A stretch of 6,411 nucleotides of DNA from SAR202 cluster bacterium (GTDB taxonomy: Bacteria; Chloroflexota; Dehalococcoidia; Lucifugimonadales; UBA826), in contig VFFY01000096.1 in assembly GCA_009392675.1 (NCBI GenBank), forward strand, positions 1 to 6,411, given 5' to 3'. Below, one piece after another: positions 1-5,809 of this stretch. Under the pieces are notes generated by a model, which saw only the letters and a list, made by a program, of their open reading frames with translations, did no database searches and was not told where the DNA came from. Position numbers and translations under genes: made by a program. Position 1 is the stretch's first letter. Each line of letters begins with the position of its first letter.

Positions 1-1439
1 CCTGCCGCAAATTTCTCCCTTGGTGTCGAATCCAAATATTCCGGCAAAGTATCATCCGGCAGGCCAAAAAACACTTTAGAAAGCAACCTCAAAATATATA
101 CAGCTGTGATCGCAGCTCCAATAACTGCGAGGGATCCCAAAATGATGCCCCAAATCTCATAACTTTGAAATATACCAATAAATATTAATAGCTCTGCTGC
201 AAATCCACTAAGGCCTGGTAGACCAAGAGAAGTTAAACCCGCTAGAGTGAACAGGACGGCTATTATTCCCATCTTCTGTGCCAGTCCGCTAAGTACTAAA
301 GAATCCCTGGTATGTGTACGTTCGTAAATCATTCCTACCACAGCAAAAAACAAAGCAGTCATAACCCCATGGGAAAACATTTGCAACACGGCTCCGTTCA
401 ATCCCACAAGACTCAATGTTCCCAGTCCCATTAATACATAACCCATATGACTAACTGATGAATAGCCTATGACATATTTCAGGTCCGTCTGACCCATTGC
501 TGAAAGAGCACCATAAATCACATTAACCGCCCCGAGTCCTATCAATAACGGCATCCAAACCTGAGCCCCTTCTGGCAAAAGGGTCATTCCAACTCGAATT
601 ATGCCAAAAGCACCCAATTTCATAAGCACACCGGCATGAACCATACTTACTGCAGTAGGCGCAGCCACATGGCCATCTGGTGACCATGTATGAAAGGGCC
701 ATAACCCAGCCAGTATTCCAAACCCAATCATAAGCATCAAGAAAAAAGCACTTTGGAATTCTGAAGAGAATTTGTCAGGAATTACTTTTTGGATTTCATC
801 AATATGAAAGCTTCCTGTCCCAGACTGTACAAACATAGCAATTATGGCAATCCATATTAAGACACTCCCCGCAACAAGAACTAAGGTTAGTTTCATGGCG
901 CTGTATTCTTTGGTCCTCTCAAAAGAAGAGAACTTACTGCTACTTCCCCATTTACCAATAAGCAGGTACATCGGTAGAACTGACAATTCATAAAAGAAAA
1001 AGAAAAAGAAAAGATCATAAGTAATGAAAACGCCAAAAACCCCTGACAATAACAGAAAATATAAGATGAAAAAATCTTTATTATTTACATTAATATTCCA
1101 CGAAACCACAGTACCGGTGAACATAACAATACCGGTTAAAAGCACCATCGTTGCGGCTATACCATCTATCCCAACCGACATAGATATAGCTCTTTGAGAT
1201 TCCCCCCAGGGTCCTATTAAAGATAGCCACTCATATTCATAAATAAATTGCCTGCCACCTTCAGAATGATCGAATGATAAGAAGAAATAGAAAGATATAA
1301 TCAAGACTAGAAAAGCAATAGTTGTAGAAATCCAACGGACAAGATTAGCTCTATGGCCTGGAATGAAAAATAAGATGAAGCATCCTAAAATTGGTAAAGC
1401 AACCAAACCTGCGGGGTTGGAGAAACTGAGGAATTCCAT
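1..1439 (-). CDS. nuoM: NADH-quinone oxidoreductase subunit M, proton-pumping antiporter-like subunit (3' end cut by window)
   Basis: This is a membrane subunit of complex I, one of the three Mrp-antiporter-like proton channels. The frame is open from an ATG at 1439 to the window edge: 479 complete codons (start MEFLSFSNPAGL) plus two bases, with no stop. Family members are about 500 residues, so only a short C-terminal piece is missing. I translated the whole stretch by hand and found no frameshift. Functional sites: TM5 Glu151 after a six-Phe run (144-149), TM8 Lys274 (VLMKLGAFG), His357 (FSHGVM) and TM12 Glu416 (GFAAELLIF), matching E. coli NuoM E144, K265, H348 and E407. The TM7 lysine (E. 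coli K234) is absent: the aligned position is Leu243 in GILAGLWPFH. The ATG overlaps the nuoL stop by one base (TAATG). No strong Shine-Dalgarno precedes it, so translation probably depends on nuoL. NuoL and NuoN are the alternative family members. The Glu on TM12 (NuoL has Lys) and the position after nuoL support NuoM. Confidence 0.96.
   Translation of the reverse strand, partial: MEFLSFSNPAGLVALPILGCFILFFIPGHRANLVRWISTTIAFLVLIISFYFFLSFDHSEGGRQFIYEYEWLSLIGPWGESQRAISMSVGIDGIAATMVLLTGIVMFTGTVVSWNINVNNKDFFILYFLLLSGVFGVFITYDLFFFFFFYELSVLPMYLLIGKWGSSSKFSSFERTKEYSAMKLTLVLVAGSVLIWIAIIAMFVQSGTGSFHIDEIQKVIPDKFSSEFQSAFFLMLMIGFGILAGLWPFHTWSPDGHVAAPTAVSMVHAGVLMKLGAFGIIRVGMTLLPEGAQVWMPLLIGLGAVNVIYGALSAMGQTDLKYVIGYSSVSHMGYVLMGLGTLSLVGLNGAVLQMFSHGVMTALFFAVVGMIYERTHTRDSLVLSGLAQKMGIIAVLFTLAGLTSLGLPGLSGFAAELLIFIGIFQSYEIWGIILGSLAVIGAAITAVYILRLLSKVFFGLPDDTLPEYLDSTPREKFAA
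992..1013. repeat. Imperfect period-6 purine tract (gaaaaa units) inside nuoM
   Basis: The plus strand shows aaaag followed by repeated gaaaaa-type units. On the coding strand this reads as alternating TTC/TTT codons for six consecutive phenylalanines (residues 144-149 of NuoM), immediately before Tyr150 and the conserved TM5 Glu151. It is a low-complexity coding tract and not an inserted element. Phe-rich stretches before this Glu are usual in the family, so coding constraint probably explains it. Confidence 0.7.
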
Positions 1440-3313
1440 TAATTACTGACCAATATCCACATAACAGCCATGAAGAATATACCTATTCCCATAGCAGCGG
1501 CGTAATTGTACAACTTACCCGTCTGAATTAGCCTCACTTTAAAGGCAGAAAGCAATACGGATACTCCAATGCCATCAACTCCCGTGTCGTTAACAACAAC
1601 TCGGTCGAATATAGAAATAAATCGGGCTGCTGACAACACTATTTTATCTATTATCCATTGATAAATTTCATCTATATAGAATTTAGATACGGTCAACTTA
1701 TATAAATAGCCGAACCTTAAAGCTACCAGATGATGTGAAATTTTGTGATGCCCATAACACATATAACCAATTACCAGGCCAGACAAAGCTATCAAAAGAG
1801 AAAGAGGAGTTATCCAAGGTGAAAGATGAAAATGATGCTTCGAATCGATGAAATTACCCAACCCTTCAAAATCTCCTAATGGTAATGGAAGAGCCAGTAT
1901 GCCCAAAACTGTTCCAAAAACAGCCAGTATTACAAGTGGATAAGTCATTACCCGAGAAGATTCATGGGCGTTTTTCGCCCCTTCGCTTCGAGGTTCCCCT
2001 ATAAAAATTACGCAAAATAAACGAATCATGTAAAGCGAACTGAGAAAAACGCCAGCGAGGGTAATAAAAAGAAATATGGGCCCAAGTCCCTCATGTATTG
2101 AAAGCAGCATTTCATCCTTACTAAAAAATCCACTCAGAGGGACAATTCCTGCAAGGGACAAACACCCAACGAGAAACGTGACTCCTGTGACAGACATATT
2201 TCGTCTCAACCCTCCCATCTTCCAACAATCAGTCTCACCGTTCATCCCATGCATCACACTTCCTGCCCCCAAGAACAGGAGAGCTTTAGAAAAGCCATGC
2301 ACTACTAAATGAAACATCGCAGCAGCCAGTCCTCCGGCACCTAAAGTTAAAACCATCAGCCCCAAGTGGCTTATCGTCGAGTATGCCAAAATTTTTTTTA
2401 TGTCTGTCATTACCAAAGCGATTATTCCTGCGAACAAAAAAGTAAACAGCCCCACCGTAGCAACAAGGGTCAAAAACCCTGGAACTATCTCCAGTAACGG
2501 CAGCATCCGAGCAATCAAATAGACCCCTGCAACCACCATAGTAGCCGCATGTATAAGGGCTGAGACAGGAGTTGGTCCTTCCATGGCATCAGGCAACCAA
2601 ACATGAAAAGGAAATTGAGCCGATTTACCCATTGCACCTAGAAACAGCAGAAGGGAAGACCACATCAAAGTAGATTCTGGTATAGCCCCATTTTGGGCTG
2701 CGTGAATTATGGACGGTATATGAAAAGTACCCGTAGCCTTAAATAACAATATAATGCCAATTAGAAGGCCAACATCTCCCAACCTCGTGGTTATAAAAGC
2801 CTTCTTTGCCGCTTCTGATGCAGCTTTCTTCTCAAACCAAAACCCTATAAGTAAATATGATCCCAATCCCACCAACTCCCAGCAAAAATATAGGAAAAGT
2901 AAATTATCGGCTAGAACCAAAGCCAACATAGCCCCCGCAAACAAGGCGTGGACGGCAAAATACCATGAAATTCTAGAATCACCTGACATGTAACCCACTG
3001 AATATATCTGGACAAGCAAAGATATAGACGTCACCAACCCCAACATAAGTATTGAAATTTCATCGATTACAAATCCCCAAGTAATAGACCAATTATCAAT
3101 GACAATCCAATCGATGCTTACACTTGCGGGATTAAACCCTGTAGAGATGAAATCAACGAATATCAAACAGAAAAAAATAAACCCTAATAGTGCTGCTGCT
3201 ATAGGCAAAAAGATCCCTTTGTAGGGAAGGTTTTTGCCAAACAAACTAGTTATGCAAAAAGCTATAACTGCCAACCCGGGTATTATCCATGCAAATTCAG
3301 CACTCAAGATCAT
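1439..3313 (-). CDS. nuoL: NADH-quinone oxidoreductase subunit L, distal proton-pumping subunit
   Basis: This is the distal antiporter-like membrane subunit of complex I, which pumps protons and carries the lateral (HL) helix along the membrane arm. It has 624 residues (E. coli 613) and is intact. Key residues fall at nearly the E. coli numbers: Glu146 on TM5 (YFCWELVGLG), Lys230 on TM7 (GKSAQFPFHVWLPDA), His255 on TM8, His335 and His339 near Lys343 (VVHGFSKALLF), and Lys399-Asp400 on TM12 (GFFSKDE). Residues about 543-590, beginning KFYIDEIYQWIIDK, look like the amphipathic HL helix, followed by a last membrane helix at about 603-622. The ATG at 3313 comes 10 bases after the nuoK TAG. The only purine-rich stretch upstream (AAAGGG) lies about 14 bases away, so the ribosome site is weak and coupling to nuoK is likely. 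The TAA stop shares its last base with the nuoM ATG. The loop between the last core helices and HL holds two His-rich patches (residues 493-496 and 522-528). Confidence 0.98.
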   Translation of the reverse strand: MILSAEFAWIIPGLAVIAFCITSLFGKNLPYKGIFLPIAAALLGFIFFCLIFVDFISTGFNPASVSIDWIVIDNWSITWGFVIDEISILMLGLVTSISLLVQIYSVGYMSGDSRISWYFAVHALFAGAMLALVLADNLLFLYFCWELVGLGSYLLIGFWFEKKAASEAAKKAFITTRLGDVGLLIGIILLFKATGTFHIPSIIHAAQNGAIPESTLMWSSLLLFLGAMGKSAQFPFHVWLPDAMEGPTPVSALIHAATMVVAGVYLIARMLPLLEIVPGFLTLVATVGLFTFLFAGIIALVMTDIKKILAYSTISHLGLMVLTLGAGGLAAAMFHLVVHGFSKALLFLGAGSVMHGMNGETDCWKMGGLRRNMSVTGVTFLVGCLSLAGIVPLSGFFSKDEMLLSIHEGLGPIFLFITLAGVFLSSLYMIRLFCVIFIGEPRSEGAKNAHESSRVMTYPLVILAVFGTVLGILALPLPLGDFEGLGNFIDSKHHFHLSPWITPLSLLIALSGLVIGYMCYGHHKISHHLVALRFGYLYKLTVSKFYIDEIYQWIIDKIVLSAARFISIFDRVVVNDTGVDGIGVSVLLSAFKVRLIQTGKLYNYAAAMGIGIFFMAVMWILVSN

Positions 3314-3323
3314 AATTCAGATT

Positions 3324-3638
3324 CTAGCCCTTTAAGATATCCAATTCGTCAACATTAACGTTGTTTTTATTCCTATAGAGCCTCAAAATAATAGCCATAG
3401 CCAAAGCTAGTTCTGCCGCCGCTATGGTGATGATAAATATTACTAGGACTTGTCCTAAATTTCTGTGGGCTGATCCAAAACTTGAAAAGGCTGCATAGCC
3501 GATCAAATTAATGTTGACTGCATTAAGCATCAACTCAATTGACATTAATATGAGAACTGCGCTTCTCCTAGCCAATACTCCATAAATTCCTATACAAAAT
3601 AGAATCGCGGCTAATAACTGAAAATAAATTAATTCCAT
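3324..3638 (-). CDS. nuoK: NADH-quinone oxidoreductase subunit K
   Basis: This small three-helix membrane subunit of complex I (homologous to MrpC and mitochondrial ND4L) links the quinone module to the pumping subunits. From the ATG at 3638 it has 104 residues (E. coli 100). The two conserved membrane glutamates are present: Glu35 in IELMLNAVN and Glu76 in AAAELALAMA, matching E. coli E36 and E72. The C-terminus NVNVDELDILKG resembles the usual NuoK tail. Start choice: a GTG at 3641 would add one residue and overlap nuoJ by four bases. The ATG at 3638 overlaps the nuoJ TGA by one base (TGATG) and sits 7 bases from a GGGGAAG site (only 4 for the GTG), so I prefer the ATG. The stop is TAG, followed by a 10-base gap to nuoL, the only noncoding DNA in the window. 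Confidence 0.96.
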   Translation of the reverse strand: MELIYFQLLAAILFCIGIYGVLARRSAVLILMSIELMLNAVNINLIGYAAFSSFGSAHRNLGQVLVIFIITIAAAELALAMAIILRLYRNKNNVNVDELDILKG

Positions 3639-4129
3639 CACTTATCTTCCCCATTATCCCTACGAACTACTACTACTGCTCCTATAAGAGCAATGAGCAG
3701 TACTAAAGATGCAAGTTCAAACGGTATAGCCCAATCTGAAAACAAACTCAGACCTAATTCAGATATATTGGTACTTCCCATTGTGGTGGTGGTACTGTCC
3801 TCGATCAAAATGGGAATTCCCAATAGGCCTAACAGGGACATTGCCACTATCAGTGCTATTGGCCATTGCCTGTTTGCTTTCAAGAATTCAAAATCTTGAA
3901 TCCTAGTTAGCATAAGTGAGAATAGAATCACGATTACAACAGCCCCTCCATATATCAGAAGCTGCACTAATGCCAAAAACTCGGCAAGCCCTATTAGAAA
4001 TACGCCAGCAGTTCCTACCATCGCAACCAGTAAGGATAGGGCAGCATAAACAATGTTTCGTGCAGCCACGACTCCAATCCCACCCGAAATAACCAAAATG
4101 GCTGCTATCGCAAAAAACACTACTGACAT
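3638..4129 (-). CDS. nuoJ: NADH-quinone oxidoreductase subunit J
   Basis: This is the complex I membrane subunit homologous to mitochondrial ND6. Its third helix takes part in the conformational link between the quinone cavity and the proton channels. It has 163 residues with about five hydrophobic segments. The family signature is clear at residues 50-70: EFLALVQLLIYGGAVVIVIL, with Tyr60 at the conserved helix-3 tyrosine (E. coli Y59). The C-terminal signature PFELASLVLLIALIGAVVVV (136-155) is also typical. The loop at 110-121 carries a run of four threonines encoded by a short ACC-type repeat. The length is at the short end of the family (E. coli 184) because the soluble C-terminal tail is only about 8 residues (RRDNGEDK). 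The ATG directly abuts the nuoI TAA with no spacer. Its Shine-Dalgarno AGAGGA lies inside the nuoI coding end and within a small inverted repeat. Confidence 0.96.
   Translation of the reverse strand: MSVVFFAIAAILVISGGIGVVAARNIVYAALSLLVAMVGTAGVFLIGLAEFLALVQLLIYGGAVVIVILFSLMLTRIQDFEFLKANRQWPIALIVAMSLLGLLGIPILIEDSTTTTMGSTNISELGLSLFSDWAIPFELASLVLLIALIGAVVVVRRDNGEDK
3646..3652 (-). promoter_or_regulatory. Ribosome-binding site of nuoK, decides the start
   Basis: The coding strand reads GGGGAAG, inside the 3' end of nuoJ. It lies 7 bases from the ATG at 3638 and 4 bases from the alternative GTG at 3641, so normal spacing favours the ATG. Confidence 0.6.
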
Positions 4130-4669
4130 TTAAGAGGAATCCTCTGATTGCTTTGGAGGTAACGGTATTCCACTATTTTTTTGTGGTTGCTTTGGAGTCC
4201 ATTGAAGTTTATTTTGATAAACAACACCCATGTCCAACAATTGATTCAAATTAACTCTATTCGCGTTTCTTTGATATTTGCTCAATTCATACTCGTGGGA
4301 CATTTCAATCGCATCAAAGTTGCACACATCAACACAGATGCCACACAAAATACACCGTCCTAAATTTATCTCGAAGCTCTCTATGATTTTACGACGCCTA
4401 CTCAGGCCTTTTTCATGCTGAGGATTATCTTTCATTTGAGCCGACATACACTGAGTAGGGCATTCTCGAACGCATACCATACAGCCGGTGCAGTATGGTT
4501 CCTCTACATCATAATCCCAAGTTAATGCCGGAAACCCCATGTATCTATTTGAAAGGGGTAGACGTTTTTCAATCGCCGGATACTCAGCAGTAACTGGACG
4601 CCTTAGAGTGGACCTTATAGTAACCATAAGGCCATTTATGAAACCAAGGACGGGGTTCTGTATTTTCAT
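4130..4669 (-). CDS. nuoI: NADH-quinone oxidoreductase subunit I, two-cluster 4Fe-4S ferredoxin-like subunit
   Basis: This peripheral-arm subunit of complex I carries clusters N6a and N6b, passing electrons toward NuoB and quinone. It has 179 residues (E. coli 180). Two ferredoxin motifs are visible: Cys60, 63, 66, 70 (CTGCMVCVRECP) and Cys106, 109, 112, 116 (CILCGICVDVCN). In such domains the fourth Cys of each motif ligates the other cluster. The N-terminal amphipathic stretch (residues 1-30) fits the membrane-contact helices of NuoI. Oddities: Asn117 stands where most ferredoxin motifs have Pro, an extra Cys74 follows the first motif, and the tail after about residue 157 is rich in Pro, Gln, Lys and Ser and looks disordered. 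The ATG follows the nuoH TAG with no spacer, 5 bases after a CTGAGG ribosome site. It ends at TAA, directly abutting nuoJ. A lone ferredoxin is unlikely given the exact position and family-typical RRRKIIESFEINLGRC segment. Confidence 0.97.
   Translation of the reverse strand: MKIQNPVLGFINGLMVTIRSTLRRPVTAEYPAIEKRLPLSNRYMGFPALTWDYDVEEPYCTGCMVCVRECPTQCMSAQMKDNPQHEKGLSRRRKIIESFEINLGRCILCGICVDVCNFDAIEMSHEYELSKYQRNANRVNLNQLLDMGVVYQNKLQWTPKQPQKNSGIPLPPKQSEDSS
4133..4145 (-). promoter_or_regulatory. Short inverted repeat over the nuoJ Shine-Dalgarno
   Basis: The coding strand reads AGAGGATTCCTCT, and its two 6-base arms are exact reverse complements around one T. As RNA it could form a 5-bp stem (AGAGG/CCUCU) with an AUU loop, ending 3 bases before the nuoJ ATG and pairing the Shine-Dalgarno AGAGGA. 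It overlaps the last nuoI codons (EDSS) and would be opened by ribosomes finishing nuoI, so it could couple nuoJ translation to nuoI. The pairing is seen in the sequence; the role is inference. Confidence 0.4.
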
Positions 4670-5809
4670 CTATACCTCAGCTCTATTGGAAAGCTGAGCT
4701 CTTATATCACTACTATTAATAATCGTCACAGTATCTTGTTTATGTCCAGCTAAAGATCCTTTCTTTATGAAATAAAAAGTTACACCCAGGAAACCAAGAG
4801 ATACCACCGTGATAACCCAGTGTGGCAAAGCATAGTAAAGTACCGATGCGGTAAGAAAAATATTAATAAAGGATGCCGGAACCAGTATTTTCCATCCGAA
4901 CGACATCAGTTGATCAATTCTCAATCTTGGATATGTACCACGAATCCAAAATATAACCCAGATCACAAGGGCAGTTTTTATTAAGAACCAGCTGAGTGAG
5001 GCCACAGTTTGAACAATCCCACTGAAAGGTAATGCAGGGGATTGCCAGCCGCCGAGAAATAACAGTACCGTTAGAACGGCGATAGTAAACGTGTTCATAT
5101 ATTCGGCAAGATAAAAGACTGACCAATGGGCTCCGCTGTATTCCACAAATGGGCCGCCAACTACCTCAGATTCTGCATGATGAATATCAAAAGGGGTCCT
5201 TCCTAATTCCGCTAACCCTGCAGTAAGAAAAATAAATAACCCCAACGGTTGTTTAATGGCAAAGGGCCATCTGGCCTGATCATCAACTATTTCCTTCAGA
5301 TTGAACGACTGGGCTAAAATTCCTATCGCCAAAATAGCCATTATGAATGGGATTTCATAGCTTATAAGCTGACCGGCTGCTCTCAAGCCCCCTATCATTG
5401 CCCACTTATTGGCGGAACCCCATCCAGCCATTAGCAATCCCATGACAGACAAAACTGAAATAGCAGTTATGTAAAAAAGCCCCATATCCAAGTTTGCGAG
5501 TACAACTTCCTTTGCCAACGGAATTGTCACCCAAATCAAAAACCCTGGAAGAAATACAGCGAGGGGCGCGATCCAAAAAATTTGCTTATTAGCGGATGCA
5601 GGTAGGATATCTTCTTTAGTGAGCAATTTTAAAGCGTCGGCAAATGGTTGAAGAATTCCTTTAAATCCCACCCTGTTAGGACCTTTTCTTTGCTGTATCC
5701 GGGCTAATGCCTTTCGTTCAGCCAAAGTCAAAATAAGAACTACCATAAAAATAAAAAAAAGTAGCAGAGATGCTTTAAAAAACAAGCCAACGATTTCAGG
5801 CATATTCAT
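4670..5809 (-). CDS. nuoH: NADH-quinone oxidoreductase subunit H, quinone-channel membrane subunit
   Basis: This is the membrane subunit (mitochondrial ND1) that forms the quinone chamber with NuoB and NuoD and begins the charged relay into the membrane arm. It has 379 residues, longer than E. coli (325). Most of the difference is C-terminal: an added hydrophobic helix (about 328-348) and a hydrophilic tail (349-379). Signatures: Glu31 in LAERKALARIQQRKGPNRVG (29-48), Glu152 in ISYEIPF, and the acidic quinone loop AELGRTPFD (200-208) with Glu213 and Glu215, then VEYSGAHW. With a constant offset of 5 these match E. coli E36, E157, E218 and E220. The position of E. coli E216 is His211 here. The ATG at 5809 overlaps the nuoD TGA (ATGA) and sits 7 bases from a strong GGGAGAGG site. 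A second ATG two codons on is less well placed. The TAG stop directly abuts the nuoI ATG. Confidence 0.97.
   Translation of the reverse strand: MNMPEIVGLFFKASLLLFFIFMVVLILTLAERKALARIQQRKGPNRVGFKGILQPFADALKLLTKEDILPASANKQIFWIAPLAVFLPGFLIWVTIPLAKEVVLANLDMGLFYITAISVLSVMGLLMAGWGSANKWAMIGGLRAAGQLISYEIPFIMAILAIGILAQSFNLKEIVDDQARWPFAIKQPLGLFIFLTAGLAELGRTPFDIHHAESEVVGGPFVEYSGAHWSVFYLAEYMNTFTIAVLTVLLFLGGWQSPALPFSGIVQTVASLSWFLIKTALVIWVIFWIRGTYPRLRIDQLMSFGWKILVPASFINIFLTASVLYYALPHWVITVVSLGFLGVTFYFIKKGSLAGHKQDTVTIINSSDIRAQLSNRAEV
4675..4680 (-). promoter_or_regulatory. Ribosome-binding site of nuoI
   Basis: The coding strand reads CTGAGG, 5 bases before the nuoI ATG at 4669 and inside the last nuoH codons. 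It supports this ATG as the start, with the nuoH stop lying between site and start codon. Confidence 0.55.

Noticed and set aside
2076..2312. Plus-strand ORF of 78 codons
   Set aside because: It lies wholly inside nuoL on the opposite strand, has no recognisable domain, and its composition is what the antisense of a membrane-protein gene gives.
2754..2993. Plus-strand ORF of 79 codons
   Set aside because: Antisense shadow of conserved nuoL TM helices, with no supporting motif or context.
3314..3323. Promoter or terminator in the nuoK-nuoL gap
   Set aside because: Only 10 bases long, with no inverted repeat and no T-run, so there is no room for either element.
3639..3641. GTG as the nuoK start
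   Set aside because: Possible, but the ATG one codon later has better Shine-Dalgarno spacing (7 versus 4 bases) and is the more usual codon. The difference is one residue.
3693..3899. Plus-strand ORF of 68 codons
   Set aside because: Antisense to nuoJ and with no family signature.
4181..4363. Plus-strand ORF of 60 codons
   Set aside because: Antisense to the conserved second ferredoxin motif of nuoI; the nuoI frame explains the sequence.
4914..5126. Minus-strand ORF of 70 codons in another frame
   Set aside because: Overlaps the conserved C-terminal part of nuoH in an alternative frame with no recognisable protein features.
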